Assembly: GCA_017471885.1 (NCBI GenBank)
Contig: JAFURI010000120.1
Coordinates: 1 to 39,119, forward strand
Source: Clostridia bacterium
GTDB taxonomy: Bacteria > Bacillota > Clostridia > Christensenellales > Aristaeellaceae
Direction of reading: 5' to 3'
Length of the DNA: 39,119 nucleotides
Both the position numbers and the translations under genes were made by a program. The notes beneath the pieces are model-generated. The model was given only the letters and a program-made list of their open reading frames with translations, was not told where the DNA came from and made no database searches. Every line of letters begins with the position of its first letter. The first letter of the stretch is position 1. Of this stretch, positions 33,296-39,119 are shown piece by piece.

Positions 33296-33862
33296 TTATC
33301 GGATCGCGGTGCGCAGACAGATTTCCAGTGCGCGGGCGGTTTCCTCCGTACAAAGCGCCGTCGTGGGCGGCACATGGATGAAAAGCGCCCGGTAGCCGCC
33401 TTTCTTCTGCCCCTGCATGGCGGCGTAATACAGATCGTTGCACACATACGCGCCGGCGGACAGGGAAAGCTTTGCCGGAAGCCCGGCCTGCTTCATATCC
33501 TCCACCATGGCGGTAACTGGCAGATCCGTCATGATTGCGTCCGGCCCTGCGGGATCAATCTTCTGTCCGGTGTACTGCACGCCGGCGTTATCCGCAATGG
33601 AGCCCATGCGCCAGTTGACCGCCAGCAGCTCCGGCGTTACCTCGGTGCGGTTGCCCGCCACGCCGCATAAGATGACCACGTCCGGCTGATACGCCTGAGC
33701 CTCGGCAGCAAGCCGTTCCCCGCATTCGCCGAACACCACAGGCAGCTGTACCCTGTGCAGCTGTGCGCCATCCACGCTGTCCGGAAGAAGCCTTACCGCC
33801 TCCCAGGAAGGATTCACACTGTCCCCGCCGAAGGGCTCGAAGCCCGTTATCAGAATCTTCAT
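33296..33862 (-). CDS. pcp: Pyroglutamyl-peptidase I
   Basis: A 188-residue cysteine peptidase of family C15, which removes N-terminal pyroglutamate from peptides. The triad is in place: Glu78 (TPELLAVN), Cys141 (GAYVCND) and His163 (FIHVP). The N-terminus MKILITGFEPFGGDSVNPSWEAV is diagnostic. It is about 25 residues shorter than typical Pcp, mainly at the C-terminus. GGAGG lies 7 nt before the start. It ends next to the hairpin at 33233-33287. Confidence 0.93.
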   Translation of the reverse strand: MKILITGFEPFGGDSVNPSWEAVRLLPDSVDGAQLHRVQLPVVFGECGERLAAEAQAYQPDVVILCGVAGNRTEVTPELLAVNWRMGSIADNAGVQYTGQKIDPAGPDAIMTDLPVTAMVEDMKQAGLPAKLSLSAGAYVCNDLYYAAMQGQKKGGYRALFIHVPPTTALCTEETARALEICLRTAIR

Positions 33863-33921
33863 CCTGCCGCCTCCCGCCTTGCATTCGTCAGGGACAGCAT
33901 ATCATGCTCCGGGCAGAATCG

Positions 33922-34338
33922 TCAATAGCGGCGGCTGAGCAAACCTCTGCTGCTGAGCAGATCCTGCCCCGGGGGCAGGGTAGTCATGTCTGCAGGTGTG
34001 GCGGCGTTCTGCGACGGTTCATCCTCCATCGCCTGACGCACCGCAGCCTTGACGGCTTCGCTGGTGACGGTGGCTCCGCTGATTGCGTCCACGTCCCACG
34101 TACCCTGTGCCGCCATCCTCTCCGGCAGCGCGTCGATGGCCCGGGTGCCCACACCCTGCGTCTCATGATGCTCCGTCACCTGCACTCCGGCCAGATGGCC
34201 CCGATCCAGGGTAACCAGCACCCGCAGTCTGCCGCCGTAGCCCTGGGCTTCGCCTGAAAGCTCGTCCGCCGTCACCGAGCAGGCGCACAGCAGCGCGCCC
34301 GCCGTGAGCACAAGCGCCGTCCGCAGCCGTTTTTTCAT
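33922..34338 (-). CDS. FMN-binding-domain lipoprotein
   Basis: A 138-residue exported protein. The signal ends in LLCAC, a plausible lipobox with Cys20 as the lipidated residue. The rest is a single FMN-binding domain like those of RnfG/NqrC, with SGATVTSEAV (residues 87-96), where the Thr is normally joined to FMN by ApbE. The domain would carry electrons outside the membrane, but no partner oxidoreductase, Rnf complex or apbE is next to it. AAAGGGGG lies upstream of the ATG. It is 59 nt before pcp on the same strand. Confidence 0.85.
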   Translation of the reverse strand: MKKRLRTALVLTAGALLCACSVTADELSGEAQGYGGRLRVLVTLDRGHLAGVQVTEHHETQGVGTRAIDALPERMAAQGTWDVDAISGATVTSEAVKAAVRQAMEDEPSQNAATPADMTTLPPGQDLLSSRGLLSRRY

Positions 34339-34553
34339 GGAGGAATCCCCCTTTCTGTCCTCTGACGGGGTTAATATGCATCTGCTGCAGTTGTTTCATG
34401 CTCAAAAAGAAGGAACTTCCAATGCGGATGGAGAATATTTTCCTGAAGAATACGGATATCTCTGCCTGATTCTCCCTCCGATGGATGAAAACGGCGGCGG
34501 CGTCCGTTGACTTGATACCCAATGACCTTGCGGAAGGCAGGTGCTTCCACCAT

Positions 34554-35684
34554 ATGAAGCAGCAGAAAAGACGCGATCCCATCAAGGTTGTGCTCGTACT
34601 GACCGTGTGTCTGGCCGTTCTGGCCGCGGCATGCATGTTCGCGGGCAACGCCATCACCTCCTACCGGCAGACCATTCTGGCCCAGCGTCAGGACGAGGTT
34701 GAAGCCATCAACGCCGAGCGTGATCAGGAATATGCCAAGGCGCTGGCCGAGTTTGAGGCTGCCTCCCAGTCCGGCGCTAATCTGGCCTGGCCCCCTCAGA
34801 AGACCGAGGGCTGGGACGTGGTCGACCTGACCAACTATCCTCTTGAGAGTCCCGCCACCGTCACCCTGACCCGCGCCGAGGTGATGAACAACGGCATGCT
34901 GCTGGTCAACGAGTGGCATTCCCGCCCGGACGACTTCAGCGAAGCCAATCTGGTGAGCGTCGGCAGCTATACCGACGGCAAGATTCAGGTGTCCAACTAC
35001 AGCCTGAAGCTGTTCCCCGTGGTCATTGACGCGCTGCAGGCCGCCCTTACCGACGCTGCCGCACAGGGCTACCAGAACTACATGGTGGACGAGGCCTACC
35101 GCTCCTATGAGGATCAGAACGCCCTGTTCAACAAGTATATGGAGCAGTACGCCAGCCGCTACTCCGGCGACGCGCTGATTGCCCGCACCAAGCGCGACGT
35201 GAACTATCCCGGCACCAGCGAGTTCAACTCCGGTCTGGGCTTCACCATGCGCCTGTACAAGCGCGGCGACGCGGCGGTCAACGGCTCCGACTATGTGACC
35301 ACGCCCGAAGGCCAGTGGATGAACGAAAACTGCTGGAAGTACGGCCTGATCTTCCGCTTCCCCAAGACGGACTACCCCGTCAAGGGTCAGGCAGACAAGA
35401 GCTACAAGACCGGCGTGGGCGTCAGTCTGCGCGCCTACCGCTATGTGGGCAAGGGCAACGCCGCAGTCATGCACACGCTGGGCCTGTGCCTGGAGGAGTA
35501 CATCGAGTACCTGCAGGAGCATCCCCACATCGCCGTGTTTGAGGACGGCGCGCTGCGCTATGAGATCGTCCGGCAGTATGTGGGCGACAGCGCGGCCTTC
35601 CAGGTTCAGCTGACCGGCAAGGCCAAGAGCTACACCGCTTCTCTGGACAATATGGACTGCGTGATCACGGTCTTCGAATACTGA
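34554..35684 (+). CDS. VanY-like (M15) protein without zinc-binding residues
   Basis: A 376-residue protein with a cytoplasmic KR-rich start, one membrane helix (residues 11-31) and a coiled-coil-like stalk (about 40-72). The extracellular domain has the VanY D,D-carboxypeptidase fold: DEAYRSYEDQNALF, YPGTSEFNSGLGF, WKYGLIFRFP, AYRYVG, LCLEEYIEYL. The SxHxxGxAxD motif reads SEFNSGLGFT (His to Phe224, Asp to Thr231) and the E-x-x-H before RYVG reads SLRA (Glu to Ser291, His to Ala294). All usual zinc ligands are gone, so it is probably a pseudoenzyme that binds peptidoglycan or a partner. The start at 34554 is chosen to open directly before the helix; 34485 is the alternative. Confidence 0.82.
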   Translation: MKQQKRRDPIKVVLVLTVCLAVLAAACMFAGNAITSYRQTILAQRQDEVEAINAERDQEYAKALAEFEAASQSGANLAWPPQKTEGWDVVDLTNYPLESPATVTLTRAEVMNNGMLLVNEWHSRPDDFSEANLVSVGSYTDGKIQVSNYSLKLFPVVIDALQAALTDAAAQGYQNYMVDEAYRSYEDQNALFNKYMEQYASRYSGDALIARTKRDVNYPGTSEFNSGLGFTMRLYKRGDAAVNGSDYVTTPEGQWMNENCWKYGLIFRFPKTDYPVKGQADKSYKTGVGVSLRAYRYVGKGNAAVMHTLGLCLEEYIEYLQEHPHIAVFEDGALRYEIVRQYVGDSAAFQVQLTGKAKSYTASLDNMDCVITVFEY

Positions 35685-35697
35685 TCCCATGCAAAAA

Positions 35698-35720
35698 GAG
35701 CGCCGGCAAAGCCGGCGCTC
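35698..35720 (+). terminator. Hairpin after the VanY-like gene, first copy of a 24-nt repeat
   Basis: GAGCGCCGGC-AAA-GCCGGCGCTC is a perfect 10-bp stem 13 nt after the stop, but no T-run follows. The same 24 nt (one mismatch) recur at 35907-35930, where a T-run does follow. Confidence 0.65.
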
Positions 35721-35721
35721 A

Positions 35722-35906
35722 GACCATCAAAAAAGCCTGCAACCGCAAAGACGTCTGCTGAAAAGCAGACGTCTTTGCTTGCTGTGTTGACTGCGGCAGC
35801 AAATTCGGTCATTTACGTCTGTGTAAACTCCCTCATTTGCAGCCTTGTCGCCTTGCCTTGCAGACTTTTTTGAAGCTCTGCAAACCATCGACTTTGTCGA
35901 TGCTTT
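35722..35906. mobile_element. MITE-like palindromic element inserted in a terminator
   Basis: About 185 nt without a gene, bounded by near-identical 24-nt copies of a terminator hairpin. An inverted repeat of 21 nt (18 matching) pairs 35722-35742 with 35858-35878. Inside are a perfect 15-bp stem with GAAA loop (35745-35778), a core palindrome (GGCAGCAAAT/ATTTGCAGCC, 35795-35844, with TTTAC/GTAAA nested) and a 7-bp hairpin (CATCGAC/GTCGATG, 35886-35902). The core resembles short repeats I recall from other gut Clostridia, but I cannot check this. It looks like a small non-autonomous element or a structured RNA; no transposase is nearby. Confidence 0.5.
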
Positions 35907-35935
35907 GAGCGCCGGAAAAGCCGGCGCTCATTTTT
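35907..35935 (+). terminator. Terminator, second copy of the 24-nt repeat
   Basis: GAGCGCCGG pairs with CCGGCGCTC (9 bp) and is followed by ATTTTT. This is the functional-looking copy of the hairpin at 35698-35720. Confidence 0.8.
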
Positions 35936-35969
35936 CATATCCGCACGCGGGGAGCCGGCTGATTCCCGG

Positions 35970-35998
35970 TTGAATTCTCCCGCTTTTGCGTCTATAAT
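35970..35998 (+). promoter_or_regulatory. Promoter of the metallophosphoesterase gene
   Basis: TTGAAT (35970-35975) and TATAAT (35993-35998), 17 nt apart and 27 nt before the start codon. Confidence 0.82.
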
Positions 35999-36025
35999 AT
36001 ATCCATCACAGTCAGGGAGGCGCCT

Positions 36026-37105
36026 ATGCGGGTCAGAAGACGGAGAAGCCAGTATATTTTCGCACCGGAGAAGCAGGGGGTGTCCGGCCGCAGCGTTCTG
36101 CTGTGGACGAGCGTGTTCCTCCTGCTGGCTGCTGCAACGGTGTTTACCGTCAATTTTGTGATGGATCATCAGGTGGTCTTCCACAAGCAGACCGTCACCG
36201 TGCAGAATCTTCCGGATGAGCTGGAAAACTGGACCATCCTCCACTTCTCCGATCTGCACGGACGGGAACTGGGCGAGGATCAGGCTGCTATCCGGGCCGC
36301 CATCAAGGATCAGGCCTACTCCTCCGTGGTCTTCACCGGCGATATGATCGGCGAGGACGGCGATCTTCAGCCATTCCTTGATCTGGTGGCTCTGCTGCCG
36401 GAAAAAACGCCCAAGCTGTACGTGCCCGGCGACAGCGATCCCGAGATGCTGGACGCCGCAGCTCACGGCAGCCTCAGCGTGTATGCGGACTGGGCCGTGC
36501 GTCTGCAGGATGCGGGCGTGACGCTGCTGGATGAGCCCATCTGCTTTACCCGGGGTAAGAGCAGTATCTGGTTTATTCCCGAATACCTGTACAGCCTTGA
36601 TCTGGACAGCATGGAGGACGCGTATCAACGCCAGCTGGAGCAGCTGAGCGGCAGCGTCATCCTTACGCCCGATCAGGCCGCGCAAAAGCGCGTATGCCAG
36701 CATCACCTGGCGAGGATTGAGCGCATCCGCACGGTGAAGAAAAGCCTCACCGAGAAGGATATCCAGATCGCCCTGACTCACACGCCCGTTACCCGGGATT
36801 ATGTGACCACCATGCTCAGCTGGAGGGACAAGAGCGAGATCTTCTCCCTCCGCCACGTTTCGCTGGTGCTGGCCGGACACTACTGCGCCGGACAATGGCG
36901 GCTGCCCGGTCTGGGCGCGCTCTATGTGCCGGATTACGGCTTCTTCCCGGACGACAGCCTGATCACGGGGCTTTCCTACATTGCGGGCATTCCGCAATAC
37001 ATCAGCCCGGGCCTGGGCGCGTCGGATTATTACGCATGGCAGCCTGGGCGCGTGTTCAACAGCCCCACCGTCACCATGATTGCTCTCACTTCAAGGATTC
37101 AGTAA
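36026..37105 (+). CDS. Membrane-anchored metallophosphoesterase
   Basis: A 359-residue protein with a basic cytoplasmic N-terminus, one membrane helix (residues 24-45) and an extracytoplasmic calcineurin-like phosphoesterase domain. Metal-binding motifs seen are FSDLHG (Asp76, His78), TGDMIG (Asp106), LTHTP and LAGHYCAGQ. Two motifs are altered: the usual GNHD/E reads GDSDPE (135-140), and GHxHxGQ reads GHYCAGQ, with Cys instead of the second His. One or both metal sites may therefore be changed, although the GHYC form may define a clostridial subfamily. YkuE-like relatives act on phospholipids or nucleotides; the substrate here is unknown. GGGAGG lies 5 nt before the start. Monocistronic. 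Confidence 0.85.
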   Translation: MRVRRRRSQYIFAPEKQGVSGRSVLLWTSVFLLLAAATVFTVNFVMDHQVVFHKQTVTVQNLPDELENWTILHFSDLHGRELGEDQAAIRAAIKDQAYSSVVFTGDMIGEDGDLQPFLDLVALLPEKTPKLYVPGDSDPEMLDAAAHGSLSVYADWAVRLQDAGVTLLDEPICFTRGKSSIWFIPEYLYSLDLDSMEDAYQRQLEQLSGSVILTPDQAAQKRVCQHHLARIERIRTVKKSLTEKDIQIALTHTPVTRDYVTTMLSWRDKSEIFSLRHVSLVLAGHYCAGQWRLPGLGALYVPDYGFFPDDSLITGLSYIAGIPQYISPGLGASDYYAWQPGRVFNSPTVTMIALTSRIQ

Positions 37106-37111
37106 CGCGAT

Positions 37112-37155
37112 ACGGGCCGCTGCATGAATTGCTCACGCAGCGGCCCGTGCTTTCT
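37112..37155. terminator. Terminator after the metallophosphoesterase gene
   Basis: ACGGGCCGCTGC pairs perfectly (12 bp) with GCAGCGGCCCGT around a 13-nt loop and is followed by GCTTTCTCT. It also lies just beyond the end of the small convergent gene at 37170. Confidence 0.75.
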
Positions 37156-37169
37156 CTATTGTTCCGGCC

Positions 37170-37322
37170 TCAGCCGTTTACACATTCCTCCTCCATCAGG
37201 CTGACGTCCGCCTGCTCCTGCACGGGGTCGTTCATCAGGATCGCCGCCGCATCCTCCGCAAGGGCGGGAACGCTGGCCATCAGCATCATGGCGACGAGCA
37301 CAGCGTCGGCAATCTTTTTCAA
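37170..37322 (-). CDS. Small secreted peptide, 50 residues, TTG start
   Basis: A 50-codon gene that starts with TTG, with AGGAGG placed 8 nt upstream. The first 22 residues are a signal peptide (KKIADAVLVAMMLMASVPALA, cleavage after ALA). The predicted mature peptide is about 28 residues, strongly acidic, and begins EDAAAILMNDPVQEQ; it ends MEEECVNG with a single Cys. No homologue comes to mind. It lies between the convergent metallophosphoesterase and an AraC regulator gene of the same orientation. A secreted signal, a microcin-like peptide or a minor wall component are all possible; none is supported beyond export. Confidence 0.65.
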   Translation of the reverse strand: MKKIADAVLVAMMLMASVPALAEDAAAILMNDPVQEQADVSLMEEECVNG

Positions 37323-37410
37323 TGCTCACACCTCCTTTCTGCATTCTTATCATCGCACAGCCGTTTGTCCTGTGCATGAAGGAAATGTGAATAATCTTTG
37401 TCCGCGCACG

Positions 37411-37438
37411 AAAAAAGCAGGAGCGTTTGCGCTCCTGC
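37411..37438 (-). terminator. Terminator of the AraC gene at 37449
   Basis: GCAGGAGCG pairs with CGCTCCTGC (9 bp) around a 4-nt loop, followed by six T residues on the minus strand, 11 nt after the stop codon. Confidence 0.88.
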
Positions 37439-37448
37439 TCTTTTATCC

Positions 37449-38348
37449 TTACTTTTTGCCGTTCTTGCGGATGGTCGCGTCCGGCTTGGCGGCCTGCTTC
37501 ATGAAGGCCGAGGGGCTGATGCCCACAATATTCTTGAACTGCTTGGAGAAGTGGTAGGGATCCTGCATGCCCACCTCGATGCCGGCCTGACGCACGGTGT
37601 AATCCTGCTCGCGCAGCAGCTCCTTGGCGCGCTCCATCTTGCAGTGCAGTACATAGCTCAGCGGCGGCATACCCACCTCGCTGACAAAGCGCTTGCGGAA
37701 GGTCTCCATGGGCATACGGGAAATAGCCGCCATCTCCGCCAGAGAGAAATTATCCTTGTACTGATTGGCGCGCAGCGTATCCACCACCTTGGCGATCTCG
37801 TGAGAGAGCATCGCGTCCATGGCTACGGGCTGCCCCCAATGACTGGCCAGCATGCCGTACATCAGGTGCTGGAGCTGATAGGTAGCGTCGCTGGTGCCGG
37901 AATGACGCACCATCACCTGCACAATCTGCTTGGCCAGATACATCTGGCTGGGCAGCGCGCCCTGCTTGAGGGGCATGTGCAGCAGCGCGCCCATCTTGCG
38001 CACCACCATGGGAGCCAGCGGACCCTCCAGCGCAACCCACAGGCAGCGGGCGGCGCCCTCCACCTTCACCTCGGTGGATTTGTCGCCTGCAGGCAGGAAG
38101 CATGTCTGATCCGCCTTCAGCGTCAGTTCATTGCCCTGCCAGGACAGCACGGCCTCGCCGTCCTCCATTGCAAACCATACCCACTGCTCATGGGGCTTGA
38201 TCGCATAAGCGCCGCTCTCCAGCATCACGCTGCCGGCGGCGTGGATCCAGGCGCCGCTGGATCGGGTGAGACTGCCGGGCTTGTGCCAACCCTCTACCAC
38301 CAGGGTATCAGCGCCCGCTTCCAGCCCCGCGAACAGATAGGACTCCAT
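37449..38348 (-). CDS. AraC-family transcriptional regulator with cupin-like sensor domain
   Basis: A 299-residue regulator. The N-terminal 110 residues are beta-rich (WIHAAGSVMLESGAYAIKPHEQWVWF) as in AraC cupin domains that bind sugars or other small ligands. The C-terminal 100 residues have two helix-turn-helix motifs (FSLAEMAAISRMPMETFRKRFVSEVG; VRQAGIEVGMQDPYHFSKQFKNIVG). Of two nearby ATGs, 38348 is 6 nt from AAGGAGG, whereas 38354 directly abuts it. It has a consensus promoter with a dyad over the start site, suggesting autoregulation. Target and ligand are unknown; the only same-strand neighbour downstream is the small secreted peptide gene, beyond a terminator. Confidence 0.9.
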   Translation of the reverse strand: MESYLFAGLEAGADTLVVEGWHKPGSLTRSSGAWIHAAGSVMLESGAYAIKPHEQWVWFAMEDGEAVLSWQGNELTLKADQTCFLPAGDKSTEVKVEGAARCLWVALEGPLAPMVVRKMGALLHMPLKQGALPSQMYLAKQIVQVMVRHSGTSDATYQLQHLMYGMLASHWGQPVAMDAMLSHEIAKVVDTLRANQYKDNFSLAEMAAISRMPMETFRKRFVSEVGMPPLSYVLHCKMERAKELLREQDYTVRQAGIEVGMQDPYHFSKQFKNIVGISPSAFMKQAAKPDATIRKNGKK

Positions 38349-38369
38349 GGTCATCCTCCTTACAAAGAC

Positions 38370-38387
38370 ACAAAATTGCCATTTTGT
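38370..38387. promoter_or_regulatory. Dyad downstream of the AraC promoter, probable operator
   Basis: ACAAAAT-TGCC-ATTTTGT is a perfect 7-bp inverted repeat that starts 3 nt after the -10 and covers the predicted transcription start. A protein bound here would block initiation. Confidence 0.55.
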
Positions 38388-38389
38388 CC

Positions 38390-38418
38390 ATTATACATCC
38401 CATTCAGGCCAATGTCAA
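38390..38418 (-). promoter_or_regulatory. Consensus promoter of the AraC gene at 37449
   Basis: Perfect TTGACA (38418-38413) and perfect TATAAT (38395-38390) with the ideal 17-nt spacer; the strongest-looking promoter in the window, so repression is likely to be the means of control. Confidence 0.9.
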
Positions 38419-38508
38419 TATTTCTGTCAGAACAATTCGACCATTTTTGACATTTTTCAGCGTGATTTTCCCGCCGCCTTCCGCATAGGCTCCACGGGAG
38501 GGATTGTA

Positions 38509-39119
38509 ATGCTGGAATTGCTGTCGGTCATGCTTCAGGAGTGCCTTTTCTTTCTCGGATACGTCACAGGCAAGTCCCAGTTTCCAAAGCCGCTGAGCCG
38601 CAGGGAGGAGGATGAAGTCATCCGCCGCATGCACCGCGGCGACGACGACGCCCGCAAGGAGCTGATCACCCGCAACCTTCGCCTCGTCAGCCATATTGCC
38701 CGTAAGTATCAGGTTCCCGGCTACGGTCAGGACGACCTGATCTCCATCGGCGTGATCGGGCTGATCAAGGCCGTGAACAGCTACAAGCCGGATTCCGGTA
38801 CGGCGCTGGGCACCTATGCGGCGCGGTGCATTGAAAATGAAATCCTTATGACCCTGCGTGCGTCGCGCAAACGGCAGGGGGACGTTTCGCTGCAGGATCC
38901 CATCGGCACCGACGGCGAAGGCAACGACATTACCTTTCAGGATATTCTGGGGACGGATCAGGACGCGCTGGAGGAGGAGGTTATCCGCCGGGTCACCATC
39001 GACAAGGTGCAGCGGGTGCTGCGTCTTTTGCCCGCCCGGGAACGGCTTGTGCTGGAGCTTCGCTACGGCCTGCAGGACGGTCAGCAGCATCCCCAGCACG
39101 AAATCGCCGGACTGCTCGG
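38509..39119 (+). CDS. sigK: RNA polymerase sporulation sigma factor sigma-K, 3' end beyond window
   Basis: About 203 codons are present; some 30 remain beyond the edge. The body has sigma-70 region 2 (ITRNLRLVSHIARKY, DDLISIGVIGLIKAVNSY, ALGTYAARCIENEILM) and VSLQDPIGTDGEGNDITFQDILGTD, diagnostic of SigK, which directs late mother-cell transcription. The first 17 residues (MLELLSVMLQECLFFLG) are a hydrophobic pro-sequence ending before YVTGKSQFPKPLS, which matches the site cut by SpoIVFB in Bacillus. No skin-type insertion interrupts the visible part. GGGAGGG lies 6 nt before the start. No clear sigma-E or sigma-K promoter could be assigned between it and the divergent AraC gene. Confidence 0.95.
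   Translation, partial: MLELLSVMLQECLFFLGYVTGKSQFPKPLSRREEDEVIRRMHRGDDDARKELITRNLRLVSHIARKYQVPGYGQDDLISIGVIGLIKAVNSYKPDSGTALGTYAARCIENEILMTLRASRKRQGDVSLQDPIGTDGEGNDITFQDILGTDQDALEEEVIRRVTIDKVQRVLRLLPARERLVLELRYGLQDGQQHPQHEIAGLL

Noticed and set aside
34377-34510. Possible 44-codon ORF upstream of the VanY-like gene
   Set aside because: Only a weak GGGG precedes its ATG, and the product (HLLQLFHAQKEGTSNADGEY) has no signal, motif or other support.

Overview
The window reads as chromosome of a GC-rich, endospore-forming member of the Clostridia, perhaps a gut lineage. This follows from sigK and spoIVB, AGGAGG-type ribosome binding sites, Firmicutes -35/-10 promoters, LplB/YtcP-type sugar permeases, membrane-bound AraC regulators and an LPxTG-like surface protein. 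The species cannot be named from sequence alone. No rRNA, tRNA, CRISPR array, transposase or phage gene is visible.

Layout. 1-3750 (minus): translation GTPases prfC and typA, followed by a cut-off secreted protein. 3900-6560: a small HEYGH membrane protein (+), a phosphatase/esterase pair (-) and xpt (+). 6600-10640 (+): a fibro-slime surface protein and a GH43-type glycosidase. 10666-11726: an AT-richer segment with one unknown gene, apparently inserted into a terminator. 11756-21200: a carbohydrate locus with two permeases and a binding protein (-), a divergent membrane AraC regulator (+), and a nucleoside-hydrolase-like protein and six-hairpin glycosidase-like protein (-). No transporter ATPase is present, so a shared one is expected elsewhere. 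21400-26060 (-): an M56/BlaR1-like protein, a SpoIID/LytB protein with an SH3-like tail, and an AraC regulator. 26210-28700 (-): aroF-aroB behind a Phe/Tyr-rich leader peptide and a terminator/antiterminator. 28790-30660: nadR (+) and a DUF2798 membrane protein (-) with a structured leader. 30717-34340 (-): spoIVB, a YeeE/YedE-like pair, pcp and an FMN-binding lipoprotein. 34550-37105 (+): a VanY-like protein without catalytic residues and a metallophosphoesterase, separated by a MITE-like palindromic element. 37170-39119: a 50-residue secreted peptide and an AraC regulator (-), then sigK (+), which runs off the end.

The strongest non-coding systems are (i) the aroF leader, a classical Phe/Tyr attenuation device; (ii) the DUF2798 leader, an RNA with alternative pairings, one of which hides the ribosome binding site; and (iii) two insertions, at 10.7-11.7 kb and 35.7-35.9 kb, that appear to have used terminator hairpins as targets. 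Several proteins keep a fold but have lost active-site residues: the M56 protein, the VanY homologue and, partly, the metallophosphoesterase.
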